Shown: positions 1-6,634, numbered from the stretch's first letter. The stretch: DNA of 17,506 nucleotides from JAIVJN01 sp036732565 (GCA_036732565.1 DAINCF010000087.1:1-17506); one strand, 5' to 3'. Notes: generated from the letters alone by a model not told the origin. Numbers and translations are program-made.

Positions 1-717
1 ACCAGCACCGCCGCGGTGCCCGACTGGCCGCGCCAGCTCCGTACGCGCCCGCGATCGTTCCTGCTCGGCCGTCCGCGTGAGTATTTCTTCGATCGGCTGG
101 CGCCCGAGGTGGCGGCGGCGATGGCTCACGCGGTGCGAACGTTCGAGCGGGCGGGCAGCCGCGTGCAGGAAGTGCGGTTGCCCGATCTGCAGCCGGCCGT
201 GAGCCGCTGCACCGGCTACGCGCTGGCGGAGGCGACGATCGTCCACCGCCGCATGGGCTTCTTTCCGGCGCGCGCGATGGAATACGGCGATGATGTGCGG
301 CGTCGACTGGAGCAGGGAGCGAAGGTGCGCGCGGAAGAGTACGCGGCCGCCGCCCAGGCCAAGCGCGTCATCGACGCGGCATTCGAGATGGCCCTGGCGA
401 ACGTGGACGCGATCCTCGCGCCGACGACGCCCGTGACGGCGCCCGCGATCGGCGAGAGCGGCGTGACCATCGACGGAGAATGCGAACCGGTCCGCAACGC
501 GCTGATCCGTCTCAATCGCCCGGCAAACATCACGGGCCTGCCGTCGATTACCGTCCCCTGCGCCCGCCTGCCCGGCCGCTTGCCGATTGGGCTGCAGATC
601 ATCGCGCCGCTGTTCGCAGAGGCGCGGTTGTTGCAGATCGCGCAGCTCTATCTCGAGAGCACTGGCGAGGCGCATGCGCGGCCTGCGGCGGTGATCGCCG
701 GAGAGCGCGAGACCTGA
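1..717 (+). CDS. Amidase signature family protein, C-terminal part (5' end outside window)
   Basis: The frame is open from base 1 to the TGA at 715-717, so the gene begins upstream of the window and about 238 codons remain. The protein resembles the C-terminal half of amidase-signature hydrolases (GatA-like amidases, allophanate hydrolases and other C-N hydrolases). The supporting segments are a DAILAPTTPVTAPAIGE stretch and a RLNRPANITGLPSITVPC stretch followed by LPIGLQIIAP. These are typical of the region after the catalytic core that closes the substrate pocket. The Lys/cis-Ser/Ser triad of this family lies in the N-terminal half and cannot be checked here, so activity and substrate are unknown. 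A stand-alone amidase is more likely than true GatA because no gatB or gatC is adjacent, but the upstream side is not visible. Family membership is well supported; specificity is not. Confidence 0.9.
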   Translation, partial: TSTAAVPDWPRQLRTRPRSFLLGRPREYFFDRLAPEVAAAMAHAVRTFERAGSRVQEVRLPDLQPAVSRCTGYALAEATIVHRRMGFFPARAMEYGDDVRRRLEQGAKVRAEEYAAAAQAKRVIDAAFEMALANVDAILAPTTPVTAPAIGESGVTIDGECEPVRNALIRLNRPANITGLPSITVPCARLPGRLPIGLQIIAPLFAEARLLQIAQLYLESTGEAHARPAAVIAGERET

Positions 718-769
718 CAGTGCGGGCGTCCTGACGGACCGGTCTCGCAAAAGGCCTCGTGACGCGAGC

Positions 770-1183
770 TCAGCGCGGCCGATAGATCAATCCGATCACC
801 GCGCCGCACACCAGCCATTCGCCCAGCGCCGCCAGCACCATCCGGCTGGCGTGATTTTCCGACATGTTGATGGTCGCGTAGTTGACGACCACCCCCGTCC
901 CGATCGCGAAGATGCCGAGCAGCAGGCCGAACTGCAATCCGCCGCCGATCCCTCGGAGATTGCTGACGGCAAACAGCGTCGCCGCCGCGGTCAGCGCCAG
1001 CAGGATCGCCGCCGCGCCAAGCGGCATGTGTGCCATCTGGTCCTCGGCGCCGCGATAGATGCCGCCTTGCGCGAGGAAGGAGCTGGTCAGCAGGTTGCCA
1101 TAGACCGCGAAGCCGTAGACGAAGTCGGCGACCGTCGCGCCGACGGCCGCGAGAGCGAGGCGCATGAAATTCATGCGCCGCAT
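770..1183 (-). CDS. Four-helix integral membrane protein of unknown function
   Basis: A 137-residue hydrophobic protein with four predicted membrane segments near residues 6-27, 53-73, 80-101 and 114-134. Short polar loops separate them and the C-terminus is IYRPR. No catalytic or ligand motif is evident and I do not recognise a named family. The general look (start MNFxR, four helices, a hydrophilic loop after helix 1) is that of small uncharacterised membrane proteins common in Acidobacteriota. Three ATGs at codons 1, 4 and 7 compete, and none has a strong ribosome-binding site; an AGG directly abuts the first ATG and would better suit the second. The gene runs away from an adjacent oxidoreductase remnant, so its promoter must lie in or beyond that remnant. 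It is a probable real gene, with function unknown. Confidence 0.7.
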   Translation of the reverse strand: MRRMNFMRLALAAVGATVADFVYGFAVYGNLLTSSFLAQGGIYRGAEDQMAHMPLGAAAILLALTAAATLFAVSNLRGIGGGLQFGLLLGIFAIGTGVVVNYATINMSENHASRMVLAALGEWLVCGAVIGLIYRPR

Positions 1184-1201
1184 CCTAGTCGATCCGGCGG
1201 C

Positions 1202-1387
1202 GCGATCGAGGAGCGAGTGTTACCACAGCGCAATCACTTCGCCGGCGAGATGGAGCCCTTCGCGGAATGCATCATCAACGCCACGGCCCCGTTGACACCC
1301 GGAGAAGAGGGCCTGAAGGACATGCGAGTGATCCCGGCCATCTACGAGGCCGCGGTCGGGACGTACGGTCGTGTTGTCGTGAGGTGA
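1202..1387 (+). pseudogene. Remnant of a Gfo/Idh/MocA oxidoreductase, C-terminal ~60 codons only
   Basis: In frame with the TGA at 1385-1387, the translation reads IEERVLPQRNHFAGEMEPF, then AECI, then TPGEEGLKDMRVIPAIYEAA. This is the familiar C-terminal helix region of glucose-fructose oxidoreductase and other Gfo/Idh/MocA NAD(P)-dependent sugar dehydrogenases (NxFAxEMxxFxxCI...TPGEEGLxDxRxxxAIYxxA). The N-terminal Rossmann domain and most of the substrate domain are absent. The upstream frame turns into sequence antisense to the membrane protein at 770-1183, with no homology. No start codon with a ribosome-binding site precedes the fragment. It is therefore a decayed 3' end rather than a working gene, most simply left by a deletion or rearrangement that joined the membrane-protein gene to it. 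The homology is clear by eye, but its exact left edge (about 1196-1217) is approximate. Confidence 0.72.
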
Positions 1388-1398
1388 CGAGGATCCGC

Positions 1399-1824
1399 TC
1401 ACGGGGCGACGCGGCTGGCCCGGTCGCACTGGAAGGTAACCGTCTCGTAGAGAGCGTCGATCGCTCCCGACTTCAGTGACCCGATCTCCAGCTTCGACGG
1501 CCAGGCGTTTTCGAGGTGAAACCGAGCAACCGACTTCCCGTCGCTCCCGAACATGACGAGCTCGCTGGACTTGCGTGCCGCGTTCATCGGGCCCACAACT
1601 ACGGCCTCGTGCCACGCCCACAACGCCATGTCGCCCGTGAGGCCACGCTTCAAAGCGATCGTGGGGCGCTGGCGTAAGCCGGGTAGCTGATTGCTGGCCG
1701 GAACACTCGGTTCGGCCTCGGTGGTGATCCCCGCCAGCTCCGAGAACGACGCAATCTCGTAGCCATCGACCGTAATGCTGAACCGCGACGCGCTGATCGC
1801 CTGTTGCCCAAATTCAGCAGGCAT
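1399..1824 (-). CDS. Phage tail tube protein, T4 gp19-like (eCIS/Hcp-type tube), solitary
   Basis: A 141-residue protein matching the T4 gp19-like tail tube family found in contractile tails and extracellular contractile injection systems. Visible family marks, in order, are SRFSITVDGYEIASFSEL near the N-terminus, LPGL, then TIALKRGLTGDMALWAWHE, a G(S)DGKSVARFHLENAWPSK segment, and a final YETVTFQCD strand. The family assembles hexameric rings that stack into the inner tube. The ATG at 1822-1824 was chosen because GAGGAGG sits 6 nt upstream; an upstream in-frame start at 1857 lacks this. Nothing else of a tail or injection apparatus (sheath, baseplate, AAA+ ATPase, spike) is in the window. 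It is therefore an orphan tube gene, part of a system encoded elsewhere, or a co-opted protein. The 3' end is 11 nt from the end of the oxidoreductase remnant, facing it. Confidence 0.88.
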   Translation of the reverse strand: MPAEFGQQAISASRFSITVDGYEIASFSELAGITTEAEPSVPASNQLPGLRQRPTIALKRGLTGDMALWAWHEAVVVGPMNAARKSSELVMFGSDGKSVARFHLENAWPSKLEIGSLKSGAIDALYETVTFQCDRASRVAP

Positions 1825-2065
1825 GGCACCTCCTCTTCGTAGCCTATCGTGCCGCAAGTTGCAGTCCGATTGTGAAGACTTCTGGCTTCACCACTCGCCA
1901 AAGCGTTGAATCAAGTGCCTCCACGTCGTCGCCTCCTGAGCTAGCCAAACAGCGCGTTTCAGCTAAACCCTCGGCCGCAGCCGGAGGTCTATCCTCTCTA
2001 GGGCGGAAGACGTGCCAGCCGAGCTGCACGCGCCCACCCGATGATTGACGGAGCACGACCCAAAG

Positions 2066-2473
2066 ATGAAACGCTCAACCCTCATCCTCATCTCAACGCT
2101 CGCCATGTGCGGGTGCGACAACGGCAGCCCGACGGCCCCGTCCGATGTAATCGGATCCACGTGGGAACTCGTGTCGCTGCAGGACGCCGGCAGTTCCCCC
2201 GTGGTTGTCGAAGATCCCTCTCGCTATACGCTCCGGTTTGAAGCGGACGGACGCCTCGCGATGATGTCCGACTGTAACCAGTGCGGCGGAGCCTATGTGT
2301 TGTCAGGCTCCAGCATCAAGGTCGACTCGCTTCAATGCACACTGGTGGCCTGCCCGCAAGGTTCGCTCGACGGGCGCTACCGTCAGGCGGTGGAGCGAGC
2401 CCAGGCCTGGTCGAGAGAGGATGACGAGCTCATCCTTCAAGCGGGCGGCGCGACGTTGCGCTTCCGGAACTAG
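2066..2473 (+). CDS. META/HslJ-like domain lipoprotein
   Basis: A 135-residue protein starting MKRSTLILIST, followed by a lipobox-like LAMCGC (Cys15 or Cys17 as the acylated residue; Cys17 has the usual Gly at -1). It is therefore a likely lipoprotein anchored in the outer or inner membrane. The rest fits a single META (DUF306/HslJ) domain: GSTWELVSLQ near residue 30, YTLRFEADGRLAM near 54, CNQCGGAY at 70-77, then a Cys91-x4-Cys96 segment (TLVACP) and a final ELILQAGGATLRF strand pair. Four cysteines after the lipobox could form two disulfides. META proteins are linked to envelope stress and drug tolerance in some bacteria, but no molecular activity is established here. A TTG at 2045 in the same frame would also work, but the ATG gives a normal signal sequence. 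It lies 25 nt upstream of the truncated outer-membrane gene and is probably co-transcribed with it. Confidence 0.82.
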   Translation: MKRSTLILISTLAMCGCDNGSPTAPSDVIGSTWELVSLQDAGSSPVVVEDPSRYTLRFEADGRLAMMSDCNQCGGAYVLSGSSIKVDSLQCTLVACPQGSLDGRYRQAVERAQAWSREDDELILQAGGATLRFRN

Positions 2474-2498
2474 CATCGACAACGACAAGGAAGGCCCC

Positions 2499-2906
2499 AT
2501 GAACATCTCGTCCCCTCTTCAGGGGCTGAGCCGCGTGCTCACGCTCTGCGCGACGCTCGTCATCATCATCGACGCGCCGCGTGCCGCCGCCCAAACGCCG
2601 GAGGGCGCCGTAGAGATTGGCGGCCAGCTGAGCATCCTTCGCATCAGTGAGTTCGAGATCACCGACGTCGGCACCGGGGTGGAGGCGTCCTGGCACCTAA
2701 CACCTGGGCTCGCCATTGACGGAACGCTGGCGTGGTTTCCTGACGAGCATCGGGATCGATTGGCGATTCTGAGCCGCCGCATTCGCGCATGTTGCGGCAC
2801 TGCGGTCCCTGCGACTGCGGAAGACGCCGGCGCGTGTGTTGCGAAATTACCCACCAGCGTACGTAGCGCAGGCCTTCAGGCCTGCCTGAGGCCGGAGCAG
2901 ACCTAA
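2499..2906 (+). pseudogene. Truncated outer-membrane beta-barrel protein, ended by a palindromic repeat
   Basis: The reading frame starts at an ATG preceded by AGGAAGG with a 4-nt spacer. It encodes a signal peptide (residues 1-31, ending AAAQ) and the beginning of a small beta-barrel: VEIGGQLSILRISEF, then GTGVEASWHLTPGLAIDGTLAWFPDE. This is the start of an OmpA/OMP_b-brl-like barrel, normally about 180-220 residues with eight strands. Here only about three strands are recognisable. After residue 80 or so the sequence becomes Arg- and Cys-rich and loses the strand pattern, and the last 22 codons are translated from the inverted repeat at 2840-2936, which supplies the TAA at 2904-2906. The good ribosome-binding site and signal peptide show it was a working gene. 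As it stands it cannot form a complete barrel. The missing 3' part is not evident before the next gene. Confidence 0.68.
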
Positions 2907-2940
2907 AGGTCTGCGCTACGTACCTAATTTCGCAAGGCCA
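2835..2940 (+). repeat. Composite palindromic repeat, copy 1 (outer stem plus two hairpins)
   Basis: Nested inverted repeats are perfect by eye. Outer arms are TTGCGAAATTA (2840-2850) and TAATTTCGCAA (2926-2936). The middle stem is GTACGTAGCGCAG (2860-2872) with CTGCGCTACGTAC (2912-2924). Inside are two hairpins with 8-bp stems: GCAGGCCT-TC-AGGCCTGC (2869-2886) and GCAGACCT-AA-AGGTCTGC (2898-2915), separated by CTGAGGCCGGA. The middle stem and the hairpins share bases, so either a long stem with a three-way junction or two separate hairpins can form. Copies 2 and 3 in this window have the same plan. No protein is encoded in the element, so it would be a non-autonomous, MITE- or REP-like repeat. 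It interrupts the outer-membrane gene described above. Confidence 0.85.
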
Positions 2941-2996
2941 ACACGGCAGTCTCGTTGACAGGTGGTGCTCGTGCCGCGCAGGATTAGAGACCCGAC

Positions 2997-3926
2997 ATGT
3001 CGCGTTGGCTCTTCCTGGTGCTGGCGTCAGTTGTGGCGATCGCGACGATGCGCCCGGCCGCCCAATCGAATGCGCTCTTTGCGTTTCACAGCAATCCCTG
3101 GCTCAACCTGCACCACTTCGCCAGGGCCTCGGCACGTGGCGGCCCGGCCCCGACCGGCCTACCGGAGGAGGAGAGCAGGCAATGGGCCGCAGGCGTCGAG
3201 TTCTACAAGCCCTACGCCGCTCGCGATCTGCTGCGGGACGACGGCATGGTCGACATCAAGAGTGCGCTCCGAGGCGCCGAGGGAAAGACGAGCCTCGATG
3301 CAATCACGATCGACGCTGGCCTGAAGGCGACGCTCGAGCGTCTGATGCCGATCTATCAGAAGCGCTGGTGGCCGGAGCACGACCGCGTCAACCGCGCGTG
3401 GATCGCGGCGGCCCAATCGCTGCTCGCGCGGCATGGCACGGCGCTCAGCCAGGCTCTCACTCGCACGTACGACACGACCTGGCCAAGCGAGCCGGTCGCC
3501 GTCGACCTCTCCGTGACAGCGGGCCCGGTCGGCGCGTACACGACCGGTCCGCCGACACACGTCACGATTTCATCCTCGGATCCCGGCTACAGGGATCTTG
3601 CGGCGCTGGAGATGCTGTTCCATGAAAGCTCGCACAGCCCCCTGAGTGATCTGTTCCAGCGCGTCAGGCAGGTGGCAAGCGAGCAGAACGTGTCCGTTCC
3701 GCCGCAGCTCTGGCACGGCGTGTTGTTCTACACCGCCGGCGAGCTCACGAGTCGTGAGCTCAAAGCGCATGGCATCGCATACACCGAGTACGCCGGCCCG
3801 GGCTTGTACACGAACCTGTGCGGCGTCGGCTGTCGCGAAAAAATCGCCGAATACTGGACTCCACGCATCGATGGACAACGATCGATTGCAGAGTCCCTCG
3901 CATCGCTCGTCGCCTCGTTCAAGTAG
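2997..3926 (+). CDS. Secreted protein with HExxH zinc-peptidase motif, family unknown
   Basis: A 309-residue protein with a signal peptide (MSRWLFLVLASVVAIATM..., probable cleavage near AAQS, residues 21-24). The body is soluble, so periplasmic or extracellular. LEMLFHESSHSPL carries HESSH at residues 209-213, an HExxH zinc-binding motif in a helical context. E249 in FYTAGELTSRE lies 36 residues after the second His and could be the third ligand of a gluzincin-type site; that ligand is inference. Two Cys near the C-terminus (NLCGVGC) may form a disulfide. I do not recognise the family, and 'peptidase' rests on the motif alone. The ribosome-binding site is weak (AGGA about 13 nt upstream). It begins 60 nt after the repeat and may have its own promoter. 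It ends 20 nt from the convergent glycoside hydrolase gene. Confidence 0.78.
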   Translation: MSRWLFLVLASVVAIATMRPAAQSNALFAFHSNPWLNLHHFARASARGGPAPTGLPEEESRQWAAGVEFYKPYAARDLLRDDGMVDIKSALRGAEGKTSLDAITIDAGLKATLERLMPIYQKRWWPEHDRVNRAWIAAAQSLLARHGTALSQALTRTYDTTWPSEPVAVDLSVTAGPVGAYTTGPPTHVTISSSDPGYRDLAALEMLFHESSHSPLSDLFQRVRQVASEQNVSVPPQLWHGVLFYTAGELTSRELKAHGIAYTEYAGPGLYTNLCGVGCREKIAEYWTPRIDGQRSIAESLASLVASFK

Positions 3927-3946
3927 CGGCGCGACGAACTGCGCTT

Positions 3947-5083
3947 CTAGCGCGTCACATTCGATGCGGCGAGGCTCTTGATCAACGCGGTCTCCTTCGC
4001 GTCGTACGGCGTGCCGTCGTTGCGGAAGACCTCGTGAAACCACACCGAGGGCTCGCGATCGACGTAGGGGCGACGCCACGAATCCCACGGCAGGTGCGTC
4101 TGCGCCTTGCCCTGCACAAGACCCCAGTTGATCGCTCCGACGCCGTACTTCTTGAGAATCGGGAGGGCCCCTTCGAACGTGCTGCCGTTGCCGCGGGCCA
4201 TGTACTCGGTGCAGACGATCGGCCGGTTGTAGACCAGCAGCTGTCGGATGCGCGCTTCGAGTTGCGCTGGCGCGTCGTAGTTGTGGAACGTGACGATGTC
4301 CGACAGCGCCAGCTGGACGCGATCGATGGCGGGAAGGTCGGTGAGTTTCGACCAGTCGCCGCCGCGCCACAGGCCGCTCGTGAGCGGTTGCGTGGGGCCC
4401 GCCTCGCGCGCCCAGGTGAAGACCTGCGGCAGCAGCGCGAGCACGAGCTCGCCTTTGTTCTTCGGCTCCAGGCTCGAGTAGGCGGGGTCGTTGGTGTTGT
4501 CGGCCTCGTTCCAGAGATCCCACGCCAGCACCCGCGCATCGTCCTTGAAGCGCGCCACCACGCCCTTGACGTACTCCTCCAAGCGAGGCCAGTGCGAAGG
4601 GTCCTCGAGCGCCACCTTGCCAGGGCTCTGCACCCAGCCGGAGTTGTGCACGCCGGGGCGCGGAGGACGCTGCGGACCGAGCGCCGGGAACGGATCCCAC
4701 ACGGAATCGAACAGGACCAGCATCGGGCGAATGCGGTGTTTCGCAGCGATGCCGAGGAACTGGTCGACCCGGCGCAGAAATCCCTGCGCGTCCTGTTGGT
4801 AGGCGAGGTCGTGCAGGAACACGCGCATCGTGTTCATGCCGATGCCAGCCGCCCATCCCAGTTCCAGATCGATGCGGGCAGGATCGAAGGTGTCGGCCTG
4901 CCACATCTCGAGCTCGTTGATGGCAGTGGCGGGCACGAAGTTGGCGCCGACCAGAAAGCCCTGCCGAGCGTACCACTCGCTCGCCTGCGCCTCCGTCCAG
5001 CGCGAATCGGCGAGAGCCAGCGAGGGCTGCCCGGCGAACACGAGCAACAACAGAAGCCGCACCACAACGCGGCTGCAGAACAT
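3947..5083 (-). CDS. Secreted glycoside hydrolase, GH5-like (cellulase/beta-mannanase fold)
   Basis: A 378-residue protein with a signal peptide (hydrophobic core LLLLLVFAG, probable cleavage after ALA, residues 23-25) followed by a TIM-barrel of clan GH-A type. The expected marks are present: MNTMRVFLHD (84-92, the Arg after strand 2), VLAWDLWNEAD with E193 as the likely acid/base, HNYD at 267-270, and PIVCTEYMAR with E293 as the likely nucleophile, then INWG near 318-321. The 100-residue spacing of the two glutamates suits GH5 and relatives. Such proteins are often annotated as beta-xylanase or cellulase-family enzymes. The actual polysaccharide (mannan, glucan or xylan) cannot be told from sequence. 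The start ATG has AGGAAAGGA 6 nt upstream. It is likely exported to the periplasm or outside to degrade plant or microbial polysaccharide. No other CAZyme is next to it. Confidence 0.88.
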   Translation of the reverse strand: MFCSRVVVRLLLLLVFAGQPSLALADSRWTEAQASEWYARQGFLVGANFVPATAINELEMWQADTFDPARIDLELGWAAGIGMNTMRVFLHDLAYQQDAQGFLRRVDQFLGIAAKHRIRPMLVLFDSVWDPFPALGPQRPPRPGVHNSGWVQSPGKVALEDPSHWPRLEEYVKGVVARFKDDARVLAWDLWNEADNTNDPAYSSLEPKNKGELVLALLPQVFTWAREAGPTQPLTSGLWRGGDWSKLTDLPAIDRVQLALSDIVTFHNYDAPAQLEARIRQLLVYNRPIVCTEYMARGNGSTFEGALPILKKYGVGAINWGLVQGKAQTHLPWDSWRRPYVDREPSVWFHEVFRNDGTPYDAKETALIKSLAASNVTR

Positions 5084-5167
5084 CCGGAGTCCTTTCCTGG
5101 CGCGGATGAGGGCGCCGGCGCTACTTTACTCCACCGTGCCGCGACCGCTGAGGCAGCCGAGCTGTTC

Positions 5168-5255
5168 GAGCGCGTTGCGAACCCTGCGTGGGGTCCGCCT
5201 TTAGGCGGACCTGAGGGCCGGCTAAAGCCGGCCCCCACGAGTTTGAAACACACTG
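5168..5255 (-). repeat. Composite palindromic repeat, copy 2, just after the methyltransferase stop codon
   Basis: The core has an outer stem CGTGGGG (5187-5193) / CCCCACG (5233-5239) enclosing two 9-bp hairpins: GGTCCGCCT-TT-AGGCGGACC (5192-5211) and GGGCCGGCT-AA-AGCCGGCCC (5215-5234), joined by TGA so that the junction reads CCTGAGGG. The left flank GCGTTGCGAA (5171-5180) matches the GTGTTGCGAA flank of copy 1, and the right flank (AAACACACTG) is an imperfect inverted partner. Read on the minus strand it begins 16 nt after the methyltransferase stop codon. It also lies upstream of the glycoside hydrolase gene on the same strand, so it could act as a terminator or mRNA 3'-end structure for the former. 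The core coordinates are firm; the outer limits are estimates. Confidence 0.85.
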
Positions 5256-5981
5256 TTACGACTTGCGGAAAGCGACCACCGCGGAGACGGAGGCGAAGTT
5301 GACCAGCTCGATCGAGGGCTGGCACAGGCCGGTGTCTCGGAGGAACTGATTGAAATCGAGATGCCAGTTCACGCCGGTCAGCGTCGCGGCAACCCGACCG
5401 GCGATTCTGGTCGCTGGGCCGTTCGCGCCGTCGATGCCATCGAAGTGGTTGAGGAACACCAGTCGGCCGCCCGGGCGGCACACGCGGAGCATCTCATGAG
5501 CGACGCGAGCGGGCTCCGGCACGACGTTGATGACGTAGGGCGCATAGACGGCATCGAAGGACGCGTCGGGGAACGCCATGCGCATCGCGTCCATCCGGCA
5601 GACCGCGACATGCCGGATGCGATGGCGGGTGAGGCGCGCGCGCGCTCGCGCGAGCATGGGCATCGACAAGTCGACGGCCACCACGCGGCAGTCGTGACGA
5701 TAGTCGATGAGCCCGACGCCGGTGCCGGCGCCGACCTCGAGGATCGACTCTCCCGGCTGCGGCGCCAACCGGGCCATGGCGCGTCGTCGTCCCGGCTGGA
5801 GCAGCGGCCCGTAGAGCCAATCGTAGAACGGCGCCAGGCGCTGATAGACGGTTTCGACGCTGGTCACCGGCGAGCTGCCCGCGGCACGTGACGCGTGCGA
5901 GAACGAGGACGCGGCCCCAACCGGCGAAGGCTCCCCGACATCGAGGACGGAGCTTGGCCGGTTGTTACGGTAGCGAAACAA
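5256..5981 (-). CDS. SAM-dependent methyltransferase, PmtA-like (candidate phospholipid N-methyltransferase)
   Basis: A class I methyltransferase. Motif I is LEVGAGTG (residues 81-88), the acidic end of strand 2 is D104 (VVAVDLSMPML), DAM sits at 131-133, and FDAVYAPYVINVVPEP at 142-157 is the strand 4 region. The N-terminal stretch YDWLYGPLLQPGRRRAM and the DLSxxMLARA sequence resemble bacterial phosphatidylethanolamine N-methyltransferases of the PmtA type, which methylate PE towards PC at the membrane surface. Related UbiE-like methyltransferases share these marks, so the substrate is inferred, helped by phosphatidylserine decarboxylase 2.3 kb away. The start is uncertain: the open frame begins with TTG at 5981 without a ribosome-binding site, and the first 40 residues look non-homologous. 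GTG at 5867 would give a more usual N-terminus and a longer intergenic region. The gene is divergent from the Mpo1-like gene and is followed by repeat copy 2. Confidence 0.85.
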   Translation of the reverse strand: MFRYRNNRPSSVLDVGEPSPVGAASSFSHASRAAGSSPVTSVETVYQRLAPFYDWLYGPLLQPGRRRAMARLAPQPGESILEVGAGTGVGLIDYRHDCRVVAVDLSMPMLARARARLTRHRIRHVAVCRMDAMRMAFPDASFDAVYAPYVINVVPEPARVAHEMLRVCRPGGRLVFLNHFDGIDGANGPATRIAGRVAATLTGVNWHLDFNQFLRDTGLCQPSIELVNFASVSAVVAFRKS

Positions 5982-6028
5982 CGATGTGTATTAATGGGCA
6001 AGGAACCTACTTCTGGAGGGACGACTGA

Positions 6029-6634
6029 GTGACGTTTCGTCAAGCACTGGCCGAACAACGGTGGGATGATCACCGGTTCTATCACCACAGCCGGATCAAT
6101 CAGTCCCTTCACCTGGTGAGCGCGCTGAGCTTCATCAGCGCGTATCTGCTCCTGTTCACGGAGCCGGCGGCCGCCGTGCTCCTGGCGTGGCTCGTCGCGA
6201 TGCCGTCTCGACAGCTTGGGCACTTCTTCTTCGAGCCCAAGGGCTACGACCACGCGAACCAGGCGACCCATGAATACAAAGAGCAGGTGAAGGTCGGCTA
6301 CAACCTCTATCGGAAGGTCGTGTTGCTCTCGATCTGGATCCTGTCGCCGCTGCTGCTCCTCGTGGACCCCTCGCTGCTGGGGCTGCTCGAGCCGCGCACG
6401 GATTGGTACGGGGTGGTCAACAACGTCTCGGTGATCTGGCTGGTGATTGGGGCCGGAGCGGTGGCGTTTCGAACCGTCCATCTGTTCTTCCTGCGTGACG
6501 TGCAGACGGGGCTGGTGTGGGCCACCAAGATCCTCACCGACCCGTTTCACGATGTGAAGCTCTATCACAGCGCTCCGCTCTACGTTCTGCGCGGCGAGCT
6601 CTTCGATCCCATCGTGTCCGAAGACGCGGCATGA
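6029..6634 (+). CDS. Mpo1/DUF962-like membrane protein (putative iron-dependent lipid oxygenase)
   Basis: A 201-residue protein with hydrophobic segments near 27-57, 97-119 and 131-153. The motif FYHHSRINQSLH (17-28) and the later QLGHFFFEPKGYDH (62-75) match the signature of the Mpo1/DUF962 family (FYHHxxxNxxxH and QxxGHxxFE). Yeast Mpo1 is an Fe(II)-dependent dioxygenase that shortens 2-hydroxy fatty acids, and conserved His residues are needed. Here H19, H20, N24, H28, H65 and E69 are in place. Additional His (H75, H81, H151, H174, H180) follow, with a KILTDPFHDVKLY stretch near the C-terminus. The spacing between the two motifs is shorter than in the yeast protein. The start is GTG with GGAGGG 8 nt upstream. 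The 3' end overlaps the convergent aminotransferase by 55 nt. A role in fatty-acid or lipid oxidation is inference. Confidence 0.75.
   Translation: MTFRQALAEQRWDDHRFYHHSRINQSLHLVSALSFISAYLLLFTEPAAAVLLAWLVAMPSRQLGHFFFEPKGYDHANQATHEYKEQVKVGYNLYRKVVLLSIWILSPLLLLVDPSLLGLLEPRTDWYGVVNNVSVIWLVIGAGAVAFRTVHLFFLRDVQTGLVWATKILTDPFHDVKLYHSAPLYVLRGELFDPIVSEDAA

Noticed and set aside
2955..2988. Perfect TTGACA upstream of the HExxH gene
   Set aside because: The best -10 candidate at a suitable distance (CAGGAT, 18 nt) is weak and would leave a leader of only a few bases. It is too uncertain to list as a promoter.
3570..4976. Long minus-strand frame covering the HExxH gene and most of the glycoside hydrolase
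   Set aside because: It is out of frame with the hydrolase and runs antisense through an unrelated gene. No homology or ribosome-binding site supports it.
5630..5660. GC-alternating palindrome GCTCGCGCGAGC in the methyltransferase gene
   Set aside because: It encodes an Ala/Arg helix (ARARARL) in the correct frame. The palindrome follows from codon choice in high-GC DNA.
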